Both the position numbers and the translations under genes were made by a program. The notes beneath the pieces are model-generated. The model was not told the DNA's origin. It saw nothing but the letters and a program-made list of their open reading frames with translations, and searched no databases. Below are positions 34,507-43,325 of a DNA stretch of 64,000 nucleotides, piece after piece. This stretch comes from Pleionea mediterranea. Lineage in GTDB: Bacteria > Pseudomonadota > Gammaproteobacteria > Enterobacterales > Kangiellaceae. Location: NCBI RefSeq assembly GCF_003148745.1, contig NZ_QGGU01000007.1, positions 1 through 64,000 on the forward strand. Reading direction: 5' to 3'. Each line of letters opens with the position of its first letter. Within the stretch, counting starts at the first letter, position 1.

Positions 34507-35435
34507 TGAATGGTCTGGACCCGCGTGTTGTTCTGGTACACAGGGAAACTCGATTGGATGGGTTAAAGCGCCGATACAATACGATAGAACAAGCGAAGTT
34601 TTATGTTGAACATCTTGGTGCAGACTTCGATGACTACATTGATGAGGATCGTCAGTATAAGCAATCTCTAAAAAGTGTTGAGGCCAGTTATCGAAAGTTT
34701 GCACGGGTTCAAAAAGTAGATCGAAGCTTCTTACCTAACTTTGTATTTAGTGGCGATGAGACAGTGGTTGTTGTTGGTCAAGATGGACTGGTCGCTAACA
34801 CACTAAAGTATGTTAAATCGCTTCCTGTGGTTGGCGTCAATCCAGATCCAGCTCGGTACGACGGCGTACTTTTGCCTTTTAATGTCAAAGAAATTGGTAG
34901 TCAAGCCAGCGATACTGTTTTCCAGCGTTGTTCCTTTCAAAACGTTACCCTCGCTAAAGCAGAATTATCCAATGGACAAGAATTGGTTGGCGTCAACGAT
35001 CTCTTTATTGGTCCAAAACTGCACACCTCCGCTCGTTACATTTTGCAGTGGGGAAGTGAACAAGAGCTTCAATCCAGCTCAGGTATTATTGTCAGTACAG
35101 GCCTTGGCTCAACTGGCTGGTTTCAAAGTTTAATCGCAGGGGCTGTTGGGATAACCGGCAGCTGCTCTGACGAATTATTACGATTGAAAAGAGGTTTTGC
35201 TTGGGATGAAAGATATTTGTATTTCTGTGTTCGAGAACCATTTCCGAGTCGACGGTCACAAACCAACCTGGTGTTTGGTAAAACTTCTTCAACCAAATCA
35301 TTGATTGTCGAGTCCCAAATGCCGGAAAATGGCCTAATATTTAGTGATGGTATGCTCGATGACAGTCTTAACTTTCATGCTGGTCTCAAAGCCAAGATAG
35401 GCCTTGCTGATTGGCAAGCGCGTTTGGTTGCCTGA
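34506..35435 (+). CDS. NAD-kinase-like protein
   Basis: 309 residues. The GGDG-type motif is VVVGQDGLVANT (usual GGDGT), followed by VVGVNPDPARYDG, an NDLFIGPKLHTSARY block matching the NExxxR region, and VSTGLGSTGW matching the TPTGSTA nucleotide loop. The first Gly of GGDG is Gln, so activity may differ from housekeeping NadK; it could phosphorylate NAD or a related molecule. Start overlaps the SPFH stop (TAATG). A normal chromosomal nadK elsewhere is expected but not in this window. Confidence 0.75.
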   Translation: MNGLDPRVVLVHRETRLDGLKRRYNTIEQAKFYVEHLGADFDDYIDEDRQYKQSLKSVEASYRKFARVQKVDRSFLPNFVFSGDETVVVVGQDGLVANTLKYVKSLPVVGVNPDPARYDGVLLPFNVKEIGSQASDTVFQRCSFQNVTLAKAELSNGQELVGVNDLFIGPKLHTSARYILQWGSEQELQSSSGIIVSTGLGSTGWFQSLIAGAVGITGSCSDELLRLKRGFAWDERYLYFCVREPFPSRRSQTNLVFGKTSSTKSLIVESQMPENGLIFSDGMLDDSLNFHAGLKAKIGLADWQARLVA

Positions 35436-35472
35436 CTGCTACTAATATGTTTTTTAAGTGAATATTTTTTCT

Positions 35473-36333
35473 ATGGTTAACTTCAAATCTTTGTTAAAAG
35501 CAGAGCTGATAAAGCCCGGGGATGAGTTGCGATCAATGTCGAGTCGATTCAACGCAAAAGCCGTAATATGTTCAGATGGTTGTCTATTAGTTAATGAGCA
35601 GAAGGTTGCTACTCCTGAATCTGCAATGACAATAGCGGTGCAAGATCGTTCCGAACCACTTCCATCCGGATCAGCTTGGCAGTTTTGGGGGTGTTACAAC
35701 CAAGATCGTCAGTCGTGGACACCAATAGAACACCTTAGGGCAGAGTTTCACACTAGCCAGACAGAAGATCAGATCAAAACGTCTTCAACACATCCTTTGA
35801 GAGTCGACTATGTTAAATTGGATTGCGGCGGTCGAATTGGCATGACCTTGTGTCCAGGTAAGCAGGGGCGTGGACTCTATAGTGGCCAATGGCAACGTGA
35901 TTTGGATCAAGATATTAATCGGATAGAAGAGCTGGGATATAGAACAGTAATCAGTTTGATGGAAATGCATGAGTTTGATCGATTGGGGGTTGGAGAGTTT
36001 AGCGTTTCTATTCAATCTCATGCTGTCGAATGGATTCATTTACCCATCAAAGACATGTGTACACCAGATTTCGAATTTGAGCAGTCATTCTCAAAATATT
36101 TGCGACAACTTCTTAACTTCTTAGCAGCAGGTGGCTCAATTGTATTGCATTGTCGCGGCGGACTAGGGCGAACAGGTATGATAGCAGCCCGGTTATTGGT
36201 GGAAACAGGACAATCACCGCAACAAGCCATCGAGCAAGTCAGAAAACAACGACCGAATGCCATTGAAACCTTTGCTCAAGAAGAATATATTCTGAATCAA
36301 AACTGGAAATTAAATCTTAAGGGAACATTTTGA
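35473..36333 (+). CDS. RAMA domain fused to dual-specificity-type phosphatase
   Basis: 286 residues from ATG 35473 (a GTG at 35458 is also possible; no clear ribosome site for either). Residues about 3-85 look like a RAMA domain: LLKAELIKPGDELRS, a VICSDGCLLVNEQKVATPES segment and SAWQFWGC with WTPIEHLR. RAMA domains occur with restriction and methylation proteins and are predicted to read modified DNA. Residues about 105-280 are a cysteine phosphatase with P-loop HCRGGLGRTGM (Cys near 227) and an upstream MEMHEFDRLGVG loop that may supply the general acid. This fusion inside a NAD operon is unusual. Its stop overlaps the next gene. Confidence 0.75.
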   Translation: MVNFKSLLKAELIKPGDELRSMSSRFNAKAVICSDGCLLVNEQKVATPESAMTIAVQDRSEPLPSGSAWQFWGCYNQDRQSWTPIEHLRAEFHTSQTEDQIKTSSTHPLRVDYVKLDCGGRIGMTLCPGKQGRGLYSGQWQRDLDQDINRIEELGYRTVISLMEMHEFDRLGVGEFSVSIQSHAVEWIHLPIKDMCTPDFEFEQSFSKYLRQLLNFLAAGGSIVLHCRGGLGRTGMIAARLLVETGQSPQQAIEQVRKQRPNAIETFAQEEYILNQNWKLNLKGTF

Positions 36334-37961
36334 CAGCTTTATTAATTACCCAGTGTTTGCAAAATGATTTTGTTAAACCGATCAAAAAGAATGAGTCTTT
36401 ACCAAACTTTCTTCACATAGGTTACGAAGAGTCTAAACGGTTGCTGGGCGATAACCTGACAATTAATCCTTTAACTCAGTTTATGAGTTGGGTTGAGAAG
36501 CAATCACGTAAGCAACTGTATACAGTGCATATTCGTGATTGGCATGACAGTTCCGATCCAATACAAAAAGGACATCTGGCACAATTTGGCGATCACTGCC
36601 TCAAAGACAGCAATGGTGCTGAGTTCATATTTGATTTTAAAGAGTCATCATCTAGTAAAATTATCAATAGTACGACACTCAACGACTTTGAAAGTACTGA
36701 GCTTCAAGTTGCGCTAGAACCTTTTGCTGATCAACCGGTTAATGTTGGCATAATAGGCGTATGGACCGAAGCAAAGGTTTTATTTCTTGCGTATGAATTA
36801 GCGACTCGCTACCCAAACTTCAACCTTTATGTGTGCAGTGCACTTACGGCCAGTTCTTCTAGAAGTCACCATTTTGCTGCTTTGGAGCAATTAAAACGAA
36901 TTGTTGGCATTCGAGTAATTGATTCTGTTGGTGAGTTTATTGAATGCCTTGGGGGGCAAAGCAATGAGACTCCATTAAGTTATTCTTCATCAACTGAAAT
37001 GACTGGGCTGGAACATGCTCAAATTGAGCAGAGTGACTACGAGCTTTTACGGTATTTGTTTAGAGACTGTAAAAAAGTCACTTTCAAAGTACTTGAAGGC
37101 GGCTTCTCTGGAAATTTTGTGGGTAAGGCGACCAGTATTGATAGTCATGGTTATGAACAGGTACCCCATGTCATTAAAATCGGTGAGCAAAAAGAAATGG
37201 CACAAGAACGTACTGCGTTCGAGCGTGTTGAGGCTTTACTGGGTAATACGGCCCCACAGATCGCTGACTTCGCAGATTTTCGTAAAAGAGGGGCGATAAA
37301 ATATCGCTACGCCTCAATGAACGGCGGAAAAGTTGAAACACTGCAGTCAAAATGCGAAGCGTTTATTCGAGGTGAGTTACCAGAGAAGCATTTCTTACCT
37401 TATCTAGATTCAGTATTTTCGAAACAGTTAGGGCGTTTATATCGCTCAGCAATTGAAGATAAGCACAATCTTCTTGAGTATTATCAGTTCTCCAGCAATT
37501 GGGCTGAGTCAGTAAAGCAGAAAATTGAAGGGTTAATAGGGCCCATTTCATCGCACGATACATTGAATCTACCGGGTCAAGTTCAAGCATATAACTTATA
37601 TAAATTTTATAAAAATGATTTAAGTAAGCTTCAAGATCGATTTCAGAAGGATTATCTTTTTTCTTATGTTCACGGTGATCTTAATGGTGCTAATGTCATC
37701 ATTGATGAAAATGACAATACTTGGGTTATTGATTTTTTTCATACTCACCATGGCCATTTACTGAAAGATTTTATAAAGTTTGAAAACGATCTCTGCTTTA
37801 TATATACGCCAATCGAAAACCAGCAAGATCTAAAGTTAGCGTTTCAGTTTACAGATTTTTTATTGCTGCAGGAAAGCCCAGTAAATCTCAGTGAATTACC
37901 AGATATTTTTTTAGGAAGGGTGTCCGTGCATATTCAGGGAAAAAATACGATAGGCCAATAA
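36330..37961 (+). CDS. Isochorismatase-like domain fused to kinase-like domain, 3' end altered by transposon
   Basis: 543 residues, TTG start overlapping the previous TGA (TTGA) with AAGGGA upstream. Residues 1-215 resemble isochorismatase hydrolases (LLITQCLQNDF, HIRDWHDSSDPIQ, GVWTEAKVLFLAYELA). The usual catalytic Asp (DxQNDF) is Cys, and the usual Cys (TxxCV) is Lys, so it should not be hydrolytic. Residues about 235-535 resemble an APH-type kinase, with HVIKIGEQKEMAQE, HGDLNGANVII near 448 and WVIDFFHTHHGH near 466. The last residues (VSVHIQGKNTIGQ) come from the transposon's left inverted repeat, so the native C-terminus is lost. A TCAD-type domain is possible. Confidence 0.7.
   Translation: MTALLITQCLQNDFVKPIKKNESLPNFLHIGYEESKRLLGDNLTINPLTQFMSWVEKQSRKQLYTVHIRDWHDSSDPIQKGHLAQFGDHCLKDSNGAEFIFDFKESSSSKIINSTTLNDFESTELQVALEPFADQPVNVGIIGVWTEAKVLFLAYELATRYPNFNLYVCSALTASSSRSHHFAALEQLKRIVGIRVIDSVGEFIECLGGQSNETPLSYSSSTEMTGLEHAQIEQSDYELLRYLFRDCKKVTFKVLEGGFSGNFVGKATSIDSHGYEQVPHVIKIGEQKEMAQERTAFERVEALLGNTAPQIADFADFRKRGAIKYRYASMNGGKVETLQSKCEAFIRGELPEKHFLPYLDSVFSKQLGRLYRSAIEDKHNLLEYYQFSSNWAESVKQKIEGLIGPISSHDTLNLPGQVQAYNLYKFYKNDLSKLQDRFQKDYLFSYVHGDLNGANVIIDENDNTWVIDFFHTHHGHLLKDFIKFENDLCFIYTPIENQQDLKLAFQFTDFLLLQESPVNLSELPDIFLGRVSVHIQGKNTIGQ
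37918..37953 (+). repeat. Left terminal inverted repeat of the transposon
   Basis: Begins GGGTGTCCGTGCATATTCAG and ends AATACGATAG. It matches the right repeat at 31 of 36 positions, including an uninterrupted 23-bp core. The internal end resembles the ACG-TAAG ending common in Tn3-family repeats. It lies within the coding frame of the isochorismatase/kinase fusion and provides that gene's last codons and stop. Confidence 0.88.
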
Positions 37962-38336
37962 TATCTAAATAAATCATATAGTTAGAGCTCCATGTCTTTG
38001 TAATTCCTATTGGTAATAGGGAATATAAGCAAAAAAAGGTGCTGTCAAGAATACTTAAAACCTCATTAACACCAAAAACTGAGAATTAACGGTTAATGGA
38101 TGCTCTCTACCATTTGTCCACTTATAGATCTAATGAACTGGCTATGAGTACGGATGAATCGACATTTACTGTGTTTTATATAACCAATGATCACTTTATA
38201 TTTTGTGTTCTCACTTTCAATGAGTTTGATTATGTCCGGGTGAATAGGTGAGTGATTTTTACAAAAGTTAATGCAAGATCTTTTTGATAGTCACTCGATA
38301 GATCTTTATACATTCTTCTCGTTCTATGGAGAGGTT
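37962..38336. other. Non-coding left arm of the transposon
   Basis: About 375 bp with no supported gene. It holds a small imperfect inverted repeat (ATTCCTATT at 38003-38011 and AATAGGGAAT at 38015-38024). The sequence toward 38336 is the 3' flank of the sprT-like gene. No promoter is obvious. Confidence 0.35.
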
Positions 38337-39119
38337 TTAACGACTAAACTCAAAGGGGATTTCACAATCCAAACACATAATATTTAAGTTGGCCTTACCC
38401 CAAACCTTTGCGTGACAACCTGGACATTCATAACTTTGCTTTTTCCTCTGGGACTCAGGAGGTGAGTAAAATGTATCTTCAGGAAGGAGCTGTTCAAAAG
38501 TATTCTCCAGTAGCTGAAGCTCACCTTTACTGATTTCTAATTGACTATCACCAAAATCTGACTCAGGTAATAAATATTGAGTATGCTTCGATTGATTTGA
38601 CTCGTCATTCAGTGGTGATAAACGAGGCTCAACGGTTAGTCGGTCAATCCAAGGAATATTGTATTTTTCATTGCCAAGCAATTGATGACAGGCTTTTAGG
38701 AATCGACCATTTTTAATTGGGTAATCAGTCATGCTTTCACCGGTTATCGCACCACCGGGCTTTCCTGTATTGGTCGGTTGTAGTCCAATCTCCATCATCT
38801 TCTCAGCCCATTCAATATTGTGGTACATGCGTCTGCCTGGTTTTCCGAAGCAATATTGCCAGCAATGAACCATTTCATGAACAAGCGTTTCAAGCACATC
38901 TATTATTCGGGATTTACCAATATGTGTCGGATTAATAGCGATTTCGTGGCATTGCTTACCTTCTATAGAGGTCCATCGATCTGGAGCGAAATATCCAAGC
39001 ACACCTTTTTGTCGTTGTACTGTGAAAATAACATCTGGCAGCGTCCCACTGAATAGGCTCTGATTGAAATGCTCATAAGCAGATTCTAAAGATTGATATA
39101 ACGCATCCGTAGGTTTCAT
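38337..39119 (-). CDS. SprT-like zinc metalloprotease (transposon cargo)
   Basis: 260 residues from the ATG at 39119 (a TTG at 39176 extends the frame but has no better ribosome site). The SprT-like domain has an HExxH motif in ETLVHEMVHCWQY and a downstream HNIEWAEKMMEIG segment supplying the third His. The C-terminus carries a Cys4 zinc ribbon (YECPGCHAKVWGK ... NIMCLDCE). SprT/Spartan proteins act on DNA-linked proteins. Copies on mobile elements may help with protein-DNA adducts or replace host functions. It is transcribed toward the left end, divergent from tnpA. Confidence 0.85.
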   Translation of the reverse strand: MKPTDALYQSLESAYEHFNQSLFSGTLPDVIFTVQRQKGVLGYFAPDRWTSIEGKQCHEIAINPTHIGKSRIIDVLETLVHEMVHCWQYCFGKPGRRMYHNIEWAEKMMEIGLQPTNTGKPGGAITGESMTDYPIKNGRFLKACHQLLGNEKYNIPWIDRLTVEPRLSPLNDESNQSKHTQYLLPESDFGDSQLEISKGELQLLENTFEQLLPEDTFYSPPESQRKKQSYECPGCHAKVWGKANLNIMCLDCEIPFEFSR

Positions 39120-39304
39120 TCGTTCTCTCAAAGGATATTTACCTTGAATATTAGTCGAATTGGTTACGCTTCTCAATAACCTTTACCAGCCTATTTTAAA
39201 CCGTACGAACAAACATAAATAACAATTAAATCATATAGATAGCGTTAATTTCTGAGTGAATTTCTATTTTAGAATGCTAGAGAGGTGTATGTATTTTGAC
39301 CATT

Positions 39305-39328
39305 ATTTTGGATCGTACGATCCAAAAT
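39305..39328. promoter_or_regulatory. 24-bp perfect palindrome upstream of tnpA
   Basis: A perfect 24-bp palindrome, half-site ATTTTGGATCGT (39305-39316), lies 71 bp upstream of the tnpA ATG in the divergent sprT-like/tnpA gap. It is the strongest dyad in the element and is a likely operator for tnpA or for both genes. The binding protein is not evident. Confidence 0.7.
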
Positions 39329-39399
39329 CCAACAGTCTATTTGAAAAAAGCGAGGGGAATCGTTAGATTCAACAATAAAAATAAAGGAAAAAGAACAGC

Positions 39400-42300
39400 A
39401 TGGCAACCAGCTTTCAAATTCTTACTAAGGGAGAAATCGATAGTATAGAAAGCCCACCAAACTTCTCTCATGAAGAACGGATCCGATATCTTCAACCCTC
39501 AGGAGCGGCAAAAACCTATTATGACAACCTGAGAACCGACAAAAGTAAACTGAGCTTTTTATTGCAGCACGCCTATTTTCTCGCAAAAAGTCGTTTCTTC
39601 GACTCAAAGCTATATCGCAGTAATGATATTCGGATAGCCATTAAACAATACCGTCTTTCTAAGCTTTATAACCTTAAGTCCGCAGAAGAATTAGAGAAGT
39701 TAAAACAACAATTAGGAGGCGATACAGCCAATCGTCACCGTACACCATTACTGGAGTATTTCGGTTGGCAGGCTTGTGATGATGACGAATGGCATCGCAT
39801 TGAACATCACTGTAGTTGGCAAGCGCAAAAAAAGATTGGCCCTAAAGAGATGTTTAAGACTGTCTACGATTTTTGTTTGGAACAAAAAATTGCAGTTCCC
39901 TCTTATTATCGGCTTCAAGGGCTAATCTCCAGAGAGTATCGACGCGTTGAGAATGAACTTTTAGAGCAAATAGGGCAATACCTGACAGAAGAAGAAAAAA
40001 CTAATATAAGCTCACTGGTTTATAAGACTGGTAAACATTACACGTTATTGAATGAAGTGAAATCGATTGATCAGTCATTAAAAACAACATCACTGAATGA
40101 AAATGCTGAAAAAATCAGGTTGTTAGGTTCATTATTTTATCCATATGTTTCTGTGCTCGAAAAAATGAAGCTAAACGATCAAGCAATTGATTACTATGCC
40201 AACTGGGTGATTAAAGCGAGAACCAGTCAAATACGACAAATGAAAGACGATAGAAAAAAGTGTCTCTATCTTTTAGCTTTCATAAAAATGCAGTTTTGTT
40301 TGCGACAAGACGCAGCAGCTCAGGCATTCATAAAAGAAGTTCGTTCAAAACTCAATGCAGCAAAAAATATGTTATTGGAAAAATCTCTTGAGCAGAGACG
40401 AAAAGATTTTGATGCCATTAAAGGCGCGGTTGATTTACAAAAGCAATTCCCGATTTTTTGCCAGTCTTTATTGGGTATCGTTGAAGATTCGACCATGTCG
40501 GATCAGCAGAAGCTTCAAAGGATCCGAAATCAGCTCATCACTGTTATTGGTCAACAAGATGATGAGTTTGATAAACGCACCAAGCGTTTAGACTCCATGG
40601 TTGAACGAGAGTCGAAGGAGGCTTTGCGGTATGAGTTGCTAGAGCAGGTATCTCGAAAGCTTCAACTTAAGCTAACGCCCTTAATTAAAGTGATGGAGTT
40701 TGATTATGAGTTCACCCGGCCATCTTTAAAACTCGCTATAGAAACTTTCAAAACAGACTCGGGGTTCCCGACAGGATTTCTAACGAAAAAAGAAAAGGCC
40801 GTCATTTATCAAGGTGAAAATAAGCTTCGAGTCTCACTTTATAAGACGCTTTTATTTTCTCATATGCTCGATGCCTTAAAATCAGGTGAGTTAAATTTAA
40901 TATGGAGTTTTCAGTTCCGTTCGCTTAAACGTTATTTAATTCCACAGGAGGAGTGGAAGAAAAATAGAAAACAATTTTTGTCTGTGCACGGTATGGAAGG
41001 TATGCTTAACGGTCAAAGATATTTGGATGATTTGGCGAAGAAGCTTACTGCTACCTATCTCCGGGTCAATAAGCATTATGCTAATGGCGATAACGGTTAT
41101 TTAAAAATGAATCCCAACGGGAAATGGAATCCAAAAACCCCGCCAATTGACTCACTCAGCAAAAAGTTTGTCGGCGAGCAGTTAATGCAAGAAGGGAGCA
41201 TTCCTGTTCTACGTGTATTGCGAGAAATCAATCAATTTAATGACTTCGTTACTCTTCTGACCAGTCACAACCGGAGAAATAAAGTACTTCAAGCCAACCC
41301 TGACGTTGCATTTGCTGGGATTATTGGTCTTGGATGCAACATTGGACCGAGACAAATGGCCGCTCGTTCTCAGGGGATTGAAGAGCACGAATTGGTTGAC
41401 TTGGTGCAATGGCGATTGTCCATCGAAAATTTGCAGAAAGTAAATGACAGTATTACTGATGCTATAGGGGAACTGAAATTACCGATCGTTTATAAGATCG
41501 AGGAAAATAAAATTTACTCAAGCAGTGATGGTAAGAAAGTTCCTGTATCCGTTGAATCCTTAATTGCCAATCGTTCGTTTAAATACCTCGGCAAAGGTTC
41601 GGGCGTTTCTGTATACAGTTTCGTCGATGAAAAACAACGACTTTTCCATTCCATGGTATTCAGTCCTGGTGATCGTGAAGCAACCTTTATGATAGATGGG
41701 TTAATGAATCAACGATGCTCTACACCGCGATTACACACCACCGATACGCACGGTTACACAGAAGCGGTTTTTGCGACCACTCATTTACTGGGTTTTGCAT
41801 TTGCTCCGCGTATTCGAGATATCGGTTCTCAAACATTATCCTCGTTGGATCCGCTGAATTGGTTTAAAGGGGATAGAGAGCACATTCGGCCCAAATATAA
41901 AATTAACCGAAAAATAATAGAAGACCAATGGGATGACATTTTACGGTTTATAGCAACAATTAAATCGGGCCGAGCAACAGCCTCTCAATTATTCCATCGA
42001 CTTAACTCTCATGCGAAAGATCACCCGTTATACCGTGCATTAAAGGAGTTCGGAAAGGTCATCAAGAGCAACTTTATTCTTAATTACTTTGACGATCTTG
42101 AATTTCGACAAAACATCCAAAAGCAGCTCAACCGAGGCGAGCTCATTCAAAAGTTTCACAGTGATGTATTCTGGGACCGAGGCGGAGAATTTCATGTGGG
42201 TACTATGGAAGAACAAGTTAAATATACGCTATGTCGATCAATCATTGAAAATGCCATTATTTACTGGAATTACCTTTATCTCACCACTCGAATTGTCGAA

Positions 42301-42474
42301 ACTAAGAATAGAGCTGAGAAGGAGGCTTATATCGATGAGCTGACGAAGGGCTCCGTGATTACCTGGCGGCACATCAATTTCCATGGAGATTATGATTTCA
42401 CAAAACATGTGAAATCCCGTATGCCATTTAATAAACATAAAATAGGAAGAGCTTGGATTCCAAGCATGAAATGA
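39400..42474 (+). CDS. tnpA: Tn3-family transposase TnpA
   Basis: 1024-aa DDE transposase carrying out replicative transposition. The N-terminal TnpA domain includes SKLSFLLQHAYFLAKSRFF. The catalytic core has Asp710 (SSSDGKKV), Asp782 (TTDTHGYTE) and Glu914 (LNRGE), with RPKYKINRKIIEDQWDDI and the HVGTMEEQ segment near the end. Length fits the Tn4651 branch (about 1000 aa). The reading frame is intact, so the element may be active. AAAGGAAA precedes the ATG. It reads away from the left repeat into the element. Confidence 0.95.
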   Translation: MATSFQILTKGEIDSIESPPNFSHEERIRYLQPSGAAKTYYDNLRTDKSKLSFLLQHAYFLAKSRFFDSKLYRSNDIRIAIKQYRLSKLYNLKSAEELEKLKQQLGGDTANRHRTPLLEYFGWQACDDDEWHRIEHHCSWQAQKKIGPKEMFKTVYDFCLEQKIAVPSYYRLQGLISREYRRVENELLEQIGQYLTEEEKTNISSLVYKTGKHYTLLNEVKSIDQSLKTTSLNENAEKIRLLGSLFYPYVSVLEKMKLNDQAIDYYANWVIKARTSQIRQMKDDRKKCLYLLAFIKMQFCLRQDAAAQAFIKEVRSKLNAAKNMLLEKSLEQRRKDFDAIKGAVDLQKQFPIFCQSLLGIVEDSTMSDQQKLQRIRNQLITVIGQQDDEFDKRTKRLDSMVERESKEALRYELLEQVSRKLQLKLTPLIKVMEFDYEFTRPSLKLAIETFKTDSGFPTGFLTKKEKAVIYQGENKLRVSLYKTLLFSHMLDALKSGELNLIWSFQFRSLKRYLIPQEEWKKNRKQFLSVHGMEGMLNGQRYLDDLAKKLTATYLRVNKHYANGDNGYLKMNPNGKWNPKTPPIDSLSKKFVGEQLMQEGSIPVLRVLREINQFNDFVTLLTSHNRRNKVLQANPDVAFAGIIGLGCNIGPRQMAARSQGIEEHELVDLVQWRLSIENLQKVNDSITDAIGELKLPIVYKIEENKIYSSSDGKKVPVSVESLIANRSFKYLGKGSGVSVYSFVDEKQRLFHSMVFSPGDREATFMIDGLMNQRCSTPRLHTTDTHGYTEAVFATTHLLGFAFAPRIRDIGSQTLSSLDPLNWFKGDREHIRPKYKINRKIIEDQWDDILRFIATIKSGRATASQLFHRLNSHAKDHPLYRALKEFGKVIKSNFILNYFDDLEFRQNIQKQLNRGELIQKFHSDVFWDRGGEFHVGTMEEQVKYTLCRSIIENAIIYWNYLYLTTRIVETKNRAEKEAYIDELTKGSVITWRHINFHGDYDFTKHVKSRMPFNKHKIGRAWIPSMK

Positions 42475-42691
42475 CACATGTAATGAGAATATAGTTTCAC
42501 CATTGATCTCGTTATAGTGCGAATGCGTGGCTACTCTGTAAATTGCGAGGCCAATTGGAATAGAAGGCCTTTTCATTTCAGGTTTAAAATAAGCGGAATT
42601 ATGATTGAGGAAATCTATGAAACTTAACGCAATTTTGATAGTCTACTGACTTCACCAAAATCGTTATTCTTTTCTAAGTAGAAACTCTGAG

Positions 42692-43054
42692 ATGTTATAC
42701 AAGGCCTTGGCATACATAATGATTCTTCTGATTGCTGTGCAATCGGTTGTAGCCGTTGTGGACTCTCATCAACTGCATCAATCAGGCAGTGAGCATCTAA
42801 GTTTTGAACATTCTCATGACCAGCCAGGTAATAAATCTACACCTGATAAAATTCGTATTCAAGCTTTGCAACAAAGTGATCTAAACAATTTTGACTGCCA
42901 TCACTGCTGCCATTGTCATGGTGTTGCTCAGCTTTTCCTCCCAACAGTTAATGATAATTCTTTGCTCGCCCATTTAGGCAAAGAGGTTGTTGGCTACCTC
43001 AATATTTACTTATCATTTCGAGGCTCTCCCGATAATCCTCCTCCTATTAGCTAA
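42692..43054 (+). CDS. CzcI-like small metal-binding exported protein
   Basis: 120 residues. An N-terminal hydrophobic segment (LAYIMILLIAVQSVVAVV) acts as signal or anchor. It is followed by a His/Cys-rich region (DSHQLHQSGSEH, FEHSHDQ, DCHHCCHCHG) and a Pro-rich end. This is the pattern of CzcI/DUF2946-type proteins at the head of heavy-metal efflux operons, which likely bind metal in the periplasm and tune expression. It stands 77 bp before the next small ORF. No metalloregulator gene is nearby. Confidence 0.65.
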   Translation: MLYKALAYIMILLIAVQSVVAVVDSHQLHQSGSEHLSFEHSHDQPGNKSTPDKIRIQALQQSDLNNFDCHHCCHCHGVAQLFLPTVNDNSLLAHLGKEVVGYLNIYLSFRGSPDNPPPIS

Positions 43055-43130
43055 TCGGTAGTTTACTTTTTAGTAATCGTCAAAGCGGCTCGTTTTGACG
43101 AATCGATTCGTTTGATAAAGAGGAATTCTT

Positions 43131-43325
43131 ATGAAGAAACATCGTGTTTCTCAGTTAACGTTCGCCTGCGTGACGGTTATTGCGTGGGTTAATGATCAGT
43201 TGGCTGTAGGTCTTACATTGGTGCTGCTTAAGGCACCTATGCAATTGCAAAAAAACATCAAATTTTCTTACTTCCAACAAGTGATAAGTACGATCCACAC
43301 ACGTTTTACAGGAGCATCACTATGA
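43131..43325 (+). CDS. Hypothetical 64-aa protein preceding the efflux genes
   Basis: An AGAGGA ribosome site 6 bp before ATG opens a 64-codon frame whose stop overlaps the outer-membrane-factor start (ATGA). It has one hydrophobic stretch (AVGLTLVLLKAP). The good ribosome site and coupling suggest it is translated, perhaps as a leader that sets expression of the next gene. Family not recognised. Confidence 0.45.
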   Translation: MKKHRVSQLTFACVTVIAWVNDQLAVGLTLVLLKAPMQLQKNIKFSYFQQVISTIHTRFTGASL

